Virus record (IMG/VR): IMGVR_UViG_3300033148_001020
Location: 1-26,797 of that record
Direction: 5' to 3' (one strand)
Length of the DNA: 26,797 nt
Origin: a virus
Positions within the stretch are counted from its first letter, which is position 1. The number at the start of each line of letters is the position of its first letter. Both the position numbers and the translations under genes were made by a program. The notes beneath the pieces are model-generated. The model was not told where the DNA came from. It saw only the letters and a program-made list of their open reading frames with translations, and made no database searches. This document shows positions 1-8,000 of the stretch, piece by piece.

Positions 1-517
1 AATTCAGAGATTAGATAAGCAAGGTTCTATTGAAGAAAATGTAATCTTTGTTAACCGTCAGTTCTCTTTCGATATTGACGATATGTTAGCTGCTCAAAAC
101 TCTTACGGAGCGGGTGGTACTTCATATGGTTTATTCGATAACGATGAGGACATGGCTCTAAACTTAGGTTTCACTGGATTCAGAAGAGGTTATGACTTCT
201 ACAAGTCTGACTGGAAATACCTTAACGATCCTACAATGAGAGGTGGTTTAACTGCTGGTGCAATCAACGGACTTATGGTTCCTGCTGGTTCTACTACAGT
301 TTATGACCAAATCTTAGGTAAGAACGCTAAGCGTCCATTCTTACACGTAAGATATAGAGCTTCTGAAACTGAAGATAGAAGAATGAAAACTTGGATCACT
401 GGTTCTGCTGGTGGAGCAAGAACATCTTCTTTAGATGCGATGGAAGTTAACTTCTTGAGTGAAAGATGTGTATGTACTTTAGGTGCAAACAACTTCTTCA
501 TCTTCCAAGATGCTTAA
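1..517 (+). CDS. Major capsid protein, C-terminal part (5' end off the window)
   Basis: The frame is open from base 2, well before the first ATG at 83, so this is the tail end of a longer gene and 83 is not its start. About 171 codons are visible. The end of the protein, with short beta-strand-like stretches and the finish NNFFIFQDA, is typical of the C-terminus of phage major capsid proteins. The position fits: it is the first gene of a structural block, followed 10 bases later by a strong intrinsic terminator, as expected for the most highly expressed late gene. Its codon choice (AGA for Arg, TTA/CTT for Leu) matches the rest of the block. Assignment rests on position, recalled similarity to capsid proteins of Bacteroidota podoviruses and the terminator; no diagnostic motif exists. 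A major head decoration protein is the main alternative. Confidence 0.68.
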   Translation, partial: IQRLDKQGSIEENVIFVNRQFSFDIDDMLAAQNSYGAGGTSYGLFDNDEDMALNLGFTGFRRGYDFYKSDWKYLNDPTMRGGLTAGAINGLMVPAGSTTVYDQILGKNAKRPFLHVRYRASETEDRRMKTWITGSAGGARTSSLDAMEVNFLSERCVCTLGANNFFIFQDA

Positions 518-526
518 TAAATGATT

Positions 527-558
527 GAGAGGAGGGGGTAACCCCTCCCTCTTTTTTT
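527..558 (+). terminator. Rho-independent terminator after the capsid gene
   Basis: A G-rich arm at 527-537 pairs with a C-rich arm at 542-551: GGAGGGG with CCCCTCC, then GAG with CTC around one bulged A. The loop is GTAA and a run of seven T follows (552-558). It begins 10 bases after the capsid stop codon. I see no TAnnTTTG promoter between it and the next start at 582, so the next gene probably depends on read-through, which would lower its expression relative to capsid. Confidence 0.88.
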
Positions 559-581
559 AACTTTAATTTAATTATAATAAA

Positions 582-1253
582 ATGAAAAATAAAAAGATTT
601 ATGTCGATAAGACATACAGGCTAAAAAGAGAAGCAGCACCACTTACCTTTATGCTGGCTTCTCACAATACCAAAAGAAAACCCCTTCTATATTTTGATGA
701 AGACTCTGGAACAAACCGAGCTCTTCGTTATGCAAGAAACCAAAAGAGTCCGTTTGAAGACGAGCAAGATGGTAATGCCATATTAGAACCTGTAATTTTT
801 GAAGACGGGATGTTACACGTTCCAAAAAACAATCAAGTATTACAAGAGTTTCTATATTATCATCCGTCAAGAGATTCTATTTACGAAGAAGTTAATAATG
901 AAAGAGATGCCGCTGAAGATGTAGAGGTATTAGAGCAAGAGTTGAATGCTCAGATTGTAGCTTCGGAGTTAGAGTTTGATAAAATGCTTTCTGTAGCAAG
1001 AGTATTATTAGGTGGTAGATCAGAGCTTCTTAGCACTTCTGAACTTAAAAGAGATATACTTCTTTTTGCTAAGAGAGATCCTTATACTTTCTTAGAAGTT
1101 GTAAATGATCCAGATCTTGAGTTTGAAGATGAAGTTAGACAGTTCTTTACAGAAAAACTTCTTTCTTTTAGAAACAAGAAAAAAGATGTTTACTTTAACT
1201 TACCTGGAAACAAAACCAAAATGTTAACTATACCATTTGGAGAAGATCCCTAA
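582..1253 (+). CDS. Conserved structural/capsid-associated protein, function unknown
   Basis: A 223-residue acidic protein with no recognisable enzymatic motif. The N-terminal half (about 1-110) is basic then mixed. Residues about 100-135 are rich in Glu and Ala and should form a helix or short coiled coil. The C-terminal third, with a repeated pattern of Asp/Glu and hydrophobic residues, looks helical. It lies immediately downstream of the major capsid gene and its terminator, and its ATG follows an AT-only leader without a Shine-Dalgarno sequence, as is usual in Bacteroidota. Proteins of this style commonly follow the capsid gene in marine Bacteroidota podoviruses. A head decoration, completion or assembly role is inferred from position only. 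Confidence 0.6.
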   Translation: MKNKKIYVDKTYRLKREAAPLTFMLASHNTKRKPLLYFDEDSGTNRALRYARNQKSPFEDEQDGNAILEPVIFEDGMLHVPKNNQVLQEFLYYHPSRDSIYEEVNNERDAAEDVEVLEQELNAQIVASELEFDKMLSVARVLLGGRSELLSTSELKRDILLFAKRDPYTFLEVVNDPDLEFEDEVRQFFTEKLLSFRNKKKDVYFNLPGNKTKMLTIPFGEDP

Positions 1254-1275
1254 TTAAAAAGATAAAATAAATAAC

Positions 1276-1283
1276 TATCTTTG
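1276..1283 (+). promoter_or_regulatory. Putative Bacteroidota -7 promoter element (TATCTTTG)
   Basis: TATCTTTG matches the TAnnTTTG element used by Bacteroidota primary sigma factor. It lies in the 58-base gap between the 223-aa and 110-aa genes, about 28 bases before the ATG at 1312. No clear TTTG element is visible at the usual 19-21 base spacing upstream, so this is either a weak/extended promoter or one served by a phage factor. The same 8-mer is found in two other gaps of this block. Confidence 0.55.
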
Positions 1284-1311
1284 CTTTTTATTAACCCATT
1301 AAATTTTTATT

Positions 1312-1644
1312 ATGGTAAAATTTCTTAAACTCAGTTTTGATGGTGTAAGCCACTTAATTCCACTTAATAACATAATTGGAGTTGAACCAGGAGCTAACAC
1401 GAAAGTAAACATTCTTTACAATTCAGTAGGTCATAGAGCTACAGGTGCTTCTGAAGTTTTAGGTTTTGAGATCACTGCTACTACAGCAACTGATGCTGCT
1501 AAAACTAAAGAGCAAACAAACGCTGTTGTTGATGCTATTGAAAATGCTTTAGTAACTTCGTGGACTAAACCATTCTTTGTACTTGACAATCTTCCATACG
1601 TTGTTACTGGCGTAGCGCAAATTGAAGTAGAGTATTCTGCATAA
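1312..1644 (+). CDS. Small hypothetical virion-region protein
   Basis: A 110-residue protein rich in Thr, Ala and Val, with alternating hydrophobic residues suggesting a beta-rich fold at both ends (about 1-60 and 85-110) and a helical stretch around residues 58-82. I do not recognise a family. It is a single-gene transcription unit by the look of it: a TATCTTTG promoter element lies in front and a hairpin terminator 20 bases behind. Small, separately transcribed proteins next to the capsid gene are often decoration or head-surface proteins needed in many copies, but nothing in the sequence proves that. Confidence 0.55.
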   Translation: MVKFLKLSFDGVSHLIPLNNIIGVEPGANTKVNILYNSVGHRATGASEVLGFEITATTATDAAKTKEQTNAVVDAIENALVTSWTKPFFVLDNLPYVVTGVAQIEVEYSA

Positions 1645-1664
1645 GAAACACACACAAGACGATT

Positions 1665-1699
1665 AAGGAGGCTCTAAAAATTAGGGCCTCTTTTTTTTT
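1665..1699 (+). terminator. Rho-independent terminator after the 110-aa gene
   Basis: GAGGCTCT (1668-1675) pairs with AGGGCCTC (1683-1690), with one G-U pair, around the 7-base loop AAAAATT. Weaker pairs extend the stem by up to three bases on each side. A run of T at 1691-1699 follows. A promoter element begins two bases after the T-run, so one unit ends and another begins here. Confidence 0.87.
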
Positions 1700-1701
1700 G
1701 T

Positions 1702-1709
1702 TATCTTTG
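1702..1709 (+). promoter_or_regulatory. Putative Bacteroidota -7 promoter element (TATCTTTG)
   Basis: A second exact TATCTTTG, two bases after the T-run of the preceding terminator and 15 bases before the ATG at 1725. With transcription starting a few bases past the element, the leader would be only about 12 bases. It would drive the connector and tail genes that follow. I see no clear -33 TTTG at normal spacing; a TTTG at 1697-1700 is too close. Confidence 0.6.
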
Positions 1710-1724
1710 TAGAAAGTTTTTTTT

Positions 1725-2771
1725 ATGTCACTAATAAACTCGGTAAGAAATACAGTTCTGGCTATAGCCAACAAGAACAACTACGGATATATATCTCCTC
1801 AAGACTTTAACCTGTATGCTAAGCAAGCTCAGATGGATATGTTTGAGGATTACTTTTATTCGTACAATAATTGGATCAATAGAGAAAATAGTCGTACATC
1901 AGGTACAGGGTATGCTGATATAATAAAAGGATTAGAAGAGGTTATTGATACGTTTTCTGTTCAAGCTTTTTTAGAACCTTTTGGCTCTACTCCTGGACAA
2001 AGCGGATTATCTGGTACAAACATATATGTTTTGCCAGAGGATTATTATTTGATAAACAAAATGTTTCGTTTCTCTCGACTCAAAACTGTTAGTTCAAATG
2101 TTCTTCTGGGTAGCAGCTTGTTAGTAGACAATAGTGTTGATTTTTTTGCTTTAGGTGTTCAGCCCGGTGATATTGTAGTTAGCTTAGATCCAACAGGAAT
2201 TACCCCATATCCAGAGACGGGATACCGAGGTCTTCAAGGAACAGTTTCAAATGTTCAAACTGCCAACACTTTAGGAATAAATGGTCAAATATTTCCTAAT
2301 CCACTTGGATTAGCAAGTATGAAATACGCTTTGTATGGTCCTAAAATAGTTGAAGTAGAAAGGGTAACTCAAGCAAAGATTCATAATCTTTTAATGTCTA
2401 ACTTAACATATCCTAAACCAGATTATCCGTGTTATGTTTTAGATGGAAATCAAGTTAGTGTTTATCCTCATTTTTGGGACGGATTAGTTACGCCTTACAC
2501 GCCTTCTACTACTTATACAGGGGGGGCTGATGTGAAGGTTCAATACATAAGGTATCCTAAAGCTCCTCAATGGACATTTGTTACATTATCTGGAGGGGAA
2601 CCTTTATTTAACCAGTCAAACACTTCTTATCAAGACTTTGAACTACCAGCTTCGGACGAGCCTGCTTTGGTTGCAAAGATTTGTCAGTATGTTGGTATAG
2701 AGATTAGAGAGGCTGAGGTTGTAGAATTTGGATTAGGGGAAGAAAGAGTTAACACGCAAGAAACAAGTTAA
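1725..2771 (+). CDS. Putative head-tail connector / ring protein
   Basis: A 348-residue protein. The first ~50 residues look helical (Ser/Asn start, then an FNLYAKQAQMDMFEDYFYSY segment typical of connector-type phage proteins, where a helical N-terminus packs into a ring). The middle (about 125-175) is beta-rich with a GDIVVSLDP strand. The C-terminus returns to a helix rich in Glu. It follows a terminator/promoter pair and precedes the adaptor-like gene by 2 bases. The size, helical start and place between capsid and nozzle genes fit a ring or gatekeeper protein of the portal-tail junction in podoviruses of Bacteroidota. I infer this role by position and recalled resemblance, without a diagnostic motif. 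Confidence 0.6.
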   Translation: MSLINSVRNTVLAIANKNNYGYISPQDFNLYAKQAQMDMFEDYFYSYNNWINRENSRTSGTGYADIIKGLEEVIDTFSVQAFLEPFGSTPGQSGLSGTNIYVLPEDYYLINKMFRFSRLKTVSSNVLLGSSLLVDNSVDFFALGVQPGDIVVSLDPTGITPYPETGYRGLQGTVSNVQTANTLGINGQIFPNPLGLASMKYALYGPKIVEVERVTQAKIHNLLMSNLTYPKPDYPCYVLDGNQVSVYPHFWDGLVTPYTPSTTYTGGADVKVQYIRYPKAPQWTFVTLSGGEPLFNQSNTSYQDFELPASDEPALVAKICQYVGIEIREAEVVEFGLGEERVNTQETS

Positions 2772-2773
2772 TT

Positions 2774-3697
2774 ATGTCATATATAACAGATTATCAATAT
2801 TACGAAAACAATCAAAACGTACCTACAGATGCGAACTGGGGTTCTTATCAATATGTGTCATTAGATGATATTGTTAACAACTTCATGTTGATGTTTCAAG
2901 GTAATAATGAACTAATAAATAATATAAATAGGTATCAAGTTTTATTCTTTGCAAAAAGAGCAATACAAGAGTTGAACTATGATGCAATGAAAGAAATAAA
3001 AATCCTTCAACTACAAGTATGCGATCAACTTAGATTTGTTCTTCCTCCTGACTATGTAAACTGGGTGAGAATATCGTGTTACAAAGATGGTCTACTTAGA
3101 CCTTTAACTGAAAACATACAAACTAACTGGAGTGACGCTTACTTACAAGATCACAAGTGTAGAGTTTTGTTTGATATATATGGAGATGTATTAAAACCAA
3201 ATAACTCTAAATTAGATATAGACAGGATAACTAAACAAAAGAAGAGTATTTACCTAAACGAGGGTAGTCCATACAACGGTGCGATGGGTTATTATTATGA
3301 TGGGGGTTGGTATTTTGACTACGAGATTGGTGCTCGATTTGGATTAAACACAGAGACTGCCAACAGCAACCCGACATTCAGCATTAACAAAAAGGGAGGA
3401 GTTATCAATTTCAGTTCTGGAGTATCGGGTGAGTTGGTGGTTTTAGAATATGTTTCTGATGGTATGGAGAAAGGAAATGATTCCGATGTTAGTGTAAATA
3501 AATTGTTTGAAGAATACATTTACGCTGCTATTAAATACTCTCTACTTAACAATAGAATATCTGCTCAAGAGTATGTTATAAACAGAGCGAGAAAAGACAA
3601 GTCATCTCTTTTAAGAAATGCGAAGCTAAGAATCAGTAATATGCATCCTGGCAGATTGTTGATGAACTTAAGAGGACAGGCTAAAATAATAAAGTAA
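2774..3697 (+). CDS. Putative tail adaptor (tail tubular protein A-like / ring protein)
   Basis: A 307-residue protein. Residues about 55-85 form a helical segment (RYQVLFFAKRAIQELNYDAM) followed by a beta-rich domain with LRFVLPPDYVNWVRI, a pattern I associate with the adaptor protein that sits under the portal in T7-like and crAss-like podoviruses. A Gly/Tyr-rich insert (about 165-190) and a beta-rich part follow. The C-terminal ~60 residues are basic and helical (many Arg and Lys). It starts 2 bases after the upstream stop and ends 1 base before the nozzle-like gene. That is the classic adaptor-then-nozzle order (gp11-gp12 in T7). Moderately confident in the tail-junction role, less in the exact equivalent. 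Confidence 0.62.
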   Translation: MSYITDYQYYENNQNVPTDANWGSYQYVSLDDIVNNFMLMFQGNNELINNINRYQVLFFAKRAIQELNYDAMKEIKILQLQVCDQLRFVLPPDYVNWVRISCYKDGLLRPLTENIQTNWSDAYLQDHKCRVLFDIYGDVLKPNNSKLDIDRITKQKKSIYLNEGSPYNGAMGYYYDGGWYFDYEIGARFGLNTETANSNPTFSINKKGGVINFSSGVSGELVVLEYVSDGMEKGNDSDVSVNKLFEEYIYAAIKYSLLNNRISAQEYVINRARKDKSSLLRNAKLRISNMHPGRLLMNLRGQAKIIK

Positions 3698-3698
3698 T

Positions 3699-5087
3699 AT
3701 GCTTATACAAACTAATTTCATCGCTGGTAAAATGAACAAAAGCGTTGATGAACGCTTAGTTCCTGTTGGAGAATATGTAGACGCTCTTAATGTAAGATTG
3801 GGTTCTACAGAGTCTACTGAGATTGGTGCTGTAGAAAATTCAAAAGGAAACACAGCTTTAACATCGATACAGCTTCTTAATCAGGGTGGAAGCATGAATA
3901 ACGCTCGCTGTATTGGAGCATATGAAGATGGTATAAACGAAACAATATATTGGTTTGTTCATAATGAAAACTGTCCATTCTCACCAACAGGTAAAGCGGA
4001 TATGGTTTTATCATACAATACCAATACAGGTTCTTTAACATATCACGTAGTGAGCCAGGATGATGGTAGTGGTAATAACAGAACTACACTAAATTTTGAT
4101 AAAAAATATTTAATTACTGGAGTAAGTAAGATTAATGATTTACTTTTCTTTACAGATGACCTCAACCCTCCAAGATATATAAACGTAACAAGAAATTACG
4201 ATTTACCTTCACCTGTTGATGGTTTTGTAGAAGAGGATATATCTGTTATAGTGAAGCCTCCAGGGTTTGAAACAACTGCTCCTGTAGAGCCTCTTTCAGC
4301 TCCTTTTATAGAATTGATTCCAGAGATCATAGACCCTAACATACCTAACAACGTAACAACAAAAAGTAATTATATAGAAGAAAGGTTTTTATGCTTTGCT
4401 TATAGGTATAGATATGAGGATGGCGGATATAGTGCTACCTCATTATTCACAAACCCTTCTTTTGAGCCAAAAGATTTCGCTTTTAGTTTTGAGACCTTCA
4501 AAAACGAGGGTATGCTAAACAGGTTTAGAAAATTAAAAATCTATGTTAATACAGGATCTAAAAGGGTAAAAGAGTTTCAGATATTATATAAAGAAGCTGG
4601 TAGCAATCAAATATATATTTTAAATAGATATAATAAGGCTGCTTTAGGTATTGCCGATGATGTTGTGTTTGCTTCAGATGAGTTTTCTAACAGTCAAATA
4701 CTTACGGTTTTAGGCTCGGATGAGTTGTTAAGATTATATGACAATGTTCCTAAGTTAGCTAAAGCTCAAACAATACAAGGTAATCGATTGATGTATGGAA
4801 ACTACGTTGATCAATATGATGTTACTAAGGAAGAAGGAGGAGCTACTATAAACATGGACTACACTCTTGAAACCAGAACAGACAATTTTGGTGGAGAGAC
4901 GCTCCCTGGTCCAACAGGTTCTGCCTCAACAAATAATATCGATCCAACTTCAGCTGTAACAGTTACTAATGGAAACGTTACGTTTGACTTGTCATCGGTA
5001 CCAACACCAATTGCAGCGGGAACTGTTTTTAGTTTTTCCCTGCCAATGCAAAATGTATTTTTTCCCTGCCAATGCAAAATGTATTAA
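3699..5087 (+). CDS. Tail nozzle / muzzle-like protein, N-terminal part (frame broken by 26-bp duplication)
   Basis: The 462-codon N-terminal portion of what is almost certainly one large gene. It begins with a segment (residues about 5-37, including NFIAGKMNKSVDERL and GEYVDALNVR) that resembles the start of nozzle or stabilisation proteins capping the podovirus tail tube. The rest is beta-rich with Asn/Thr loops, as in a beta-propeller-like tail protein. The last ~9 residues (FFPCQCKMY) are a frameshift product: they read through the second copy of an exact 26-bp tandem duplication. If one copy is removed, residue 453 onwards continues straight into the 1237-codon frame that follows. The ORF follows the adaptor-like gene by 1 base. 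In crAss-like phages the corresponding muzzle protein is well over 1000 residues, which fits the repaired length of about 1686. Confidence 0.66.
   Translation: MLIQTNFIAGKMNKSVDERLVPVGEYVDALNVRLGSTESTEIGAVENSKGNTALTSIQLLNQGGSMNNARCIGAYEDGINETIYWFVHNENCPFSPTGKADMVLSYNTNTGSLTYHVVSQDDGSGNNRTTLNFDKKYLITGVSKINDLLFFTDDLNPPRYINVTRNYDLPSPVDGFVEEDISVIVKPPGFETTAPVEPLSAPFIELIPEIIDPNIPNNVTTKSNYIEERFLCFAYRYRYEDGGYSATSLFTNPSFEPKDFAFSFETFKNEGMLNRFRKLKIYVNTGSKRVKEFQILYKEAGSNQIYILNRYNKAALGIADDVVFASDEFSNSQILTVLGSDELLRLYDNVPKLAKAQTIQGNRLMYGNYVDQYDVTKEEGGATINMDYTLETRTDNFGGETLPGPTGSASTNNIDPTSAVTVTNGNVTFDLSSVPTPIAAGTVFSFSLPMQNVFFPCQCKMY
5033..5085 (+). repeat. Exact 26-bp tandem duplication that shifts the reading frame
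   Basis: The 26-base unit beginning with TTTTTCCCTGCCAATGC is present twice in direct succession: every base from 5033 to 5059 equals the base 26 positions later, with mismatches just outside. Because 26 is not a multiple of 3, the second copy moves the downstream gene into the -1 frame. Both copies encode FSLPMQNV in the frame of the downstream ORF. A run of six T (5058-5063) sits at the junction of the two copies. Confidence 0.95.
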
Positions 5088-8000
5088 CCGTAGACGCCAG
5101 CCCAGTCCTTCCTGGTCCAGCTGTAGACTTAACACCTATACCTGACTTTGTAATAAGCTTTAGCTTTGGATGCCCTCAGCAGTACGGTACAGTTAATGAC
5201 ATGCTTACTTCCACTGAATTTCAGGCGGCAATTGGAAATGCTGGTAACGTTCAAAATATATTACCATATACAAACCCAGTTCAACCCCTTTGGGATCCAG
5301 TAGCTGCTCCGGGACCTTTATCACCTTTAGATAATGATTTTACTTTAACAGGTGCGTTTAATAATAGTATACCATATTATAGAAATTTAGCAGCTAACCC
5401 AAGCACACAAATATTAGTTAACACATCTACTACAGCTTCCTGTGCGGCTCCTCCTGCTGGGCCTCCAGCTGGTTATTTCCCTAATGTTAATGACCCTGGG
5501 TTTGCTTGTATAGGAGCTAATGAGCCATTTGGGTTAACTGTTGTTGGTAACACCTTTACCTTAACAGCTTTAGCTGCTCAATACTATTTTGATGATTCAT
5601 TATTATTGCCAGCACCAAATACTGGTATACCTCAGCCAACTACAGAAGTAAGTAATCAGTATGATTATTTTGCATTTAATATAGCTGGTTGTAGCGGTGG
5701 TTACACTGAAACTTCGACACAAGGTAGTTTACATAGTCATAGAGATTATGAGGTGGGAATAGTATATATGGATGGCTTTGGAAGATCATCTACGGTTTTA
5801 GCTTCTGAAACAAACAGTTGTTTTATACCAGCGTTTGCTTCTACTAAGAAAAACAGCATTAAGGTTGAGCTTAACAATGTAGCTCCTTATTGGGCTGAAA
5901 AATACAAGTTTGTAATTAAACCAAGCAAGGGTGATTACAATATGATTTACAGTGCTTTGGTGTTTTCACAAACAGGCGGAACACCAAGCTCATCAGCACC
6001 TTTTAACTCAGATCCTGAAAGTTTTTGGTTTAAGTTAGAGGGTGATTCTCAAAATTTAGTTTCAGCTGGGGACACTCTTGTAGTTAAAAGAGATGCCGGA
6101 GGATCAGTTCCTTCATATTCCACAGCAGAGGTTTTAGATAAAGAAGCTGTGTATGCTGGACAGATAGATACAGCAAACCCTCCAGGCACATATATCAGGC
6201 TTAAAGCCAGTGGATGGGAGACAAGAGATCAATCTCTACCTCCTAATGTAAATTCCACAAACACAAGAGTAAATGGCGAGGAGGGGGATTGTGCTTACGA
6301 GCCCTCTAACCCTCGTGTTAATGTGCCAGGAGCAATAACAGCTGGATCCAGCATATCAATAACAGTTAAGACTTCACGTGGTGGTGGTGGCGGAGCTTGT
6401 AATGATAATAATTTAGAATGGTCAAGTGGATTTATTTCAGTCCCTCAAAACTACAATAACATTCATCAAGCTTTACTGGGATTACAGTTTGGTAATATGG
6501 TAAATATTGGAACAGCCAGTGCTGTTGATGATTATAGTGGTATATCTTTTGATGCCACTCTTTATGGGCCTGGCGGTAACGGTTCTACAAATCCACCGAG
6601 TAGCTGTTTTAATGGTATTATATATGTGTATGATGACGGTGCTGGAACTCAAAGTATAAGATGGCAATCTGGTAATCCTCGATGCGATGAGATGATTGCT
6701 ACGTGGCTAAATAGCAACTGGAGAGAAGACGCTACAAATACACTTACAGTTAAAGTTAACTACTCTTCCGGTGTTTTTGCTTTTGAGACAGAGCCTCAAC
6801 TTGCAGACCCAAATCTTTTTTACGATGCTTCTGAGTTTATGGACATTATAGAGCATCCTGTAAGTGGCATTAAGTACCATGCAGCAAGAAGAGTATTTAG
6901 CCCTGCAACAACTTCTTATTCTTTAGCTCCAGGTTCTATAGACCAGGTTTTAAATGCTACAGGTCAAACAACTGTAACGCCATTAGAAACGGTTCTAACT
7001 TTTCAAAACTGTTATGTTTTTGGTAATGGTGTAGAAAGCATGAGAATAGAGGACAGAATTGATGGTAAGTCGTTTAAACTTGGAAACAGAGTTTTAGCTC
7101 CATCTAATCAAGACTTTGTGGAGGCTGATAGATATGCTTCAATGACTTATAGTGGTGTATATATTGACTCAGCTAATAGTAACAATCTAAATGAGTTTAA
7201 TCTTGGATTGGTTAACTATAAAGATTTAGAGTCTACCTTTGGTCCTATAATGAAAATGCATTCTCGTGAGACAGATATACTTGTATTGCAAGAAGACAGA
7301 ATATCATATGTTTTATCAGGAAAGAATGTTGTAACTGACTCTACTGGAGGTGGTGCTATCGCTTCAGTTCCTGAAGTTTTAGGTACACAAGTAGCTCGTA
7401 TTGAAGAATATGGTATAAGCTTTAATCCTGAGAGTTTTGCTCAATGGGGACACCAAACGTATTTTACAGACACGAAAAGAGGAGCTGTTATTCAATTAAG
7501 AGGTGGTACTCGTGGTGAACAATTAACTGTGGTATCTCAACAAGGAATGCGATCTTTCTTTAGAGATCAATTTAATGCTCAGCTTACTACCCAAAAATTA
7601 GGAGCGTATGACCCTTATATGAATGAGTACGTGTTAAGCACTAATAACAATGCTGTTCCAACACCTTCGGTTCCACTACCTTGTGGTCAAACTTTAAGTC
7701 AACAAGGGTCTTCAGTTCCATTGGTTTCTTCTATAGATTTTGGAAGTATTATAGGTACTGTAAACATACCTTACACAATAACTTCTGGTCAAATAACTAT
7801 AAGTGTTGAATGGAATGGTTCGGTGGTAGCAAGTACAACCACGTCTACATCAGGATCTATTTCTTTCAATAAGACATTGGTTAATCCTAATGAGGCTACT
7901 TTAACAGTTACACCTACATCTACAGCTACTTATAATATAACACCTCAATGCCCACCTGAAGTTCCAATAACAGTGGTTCAGGTAGTTGTTAATAGTAACA

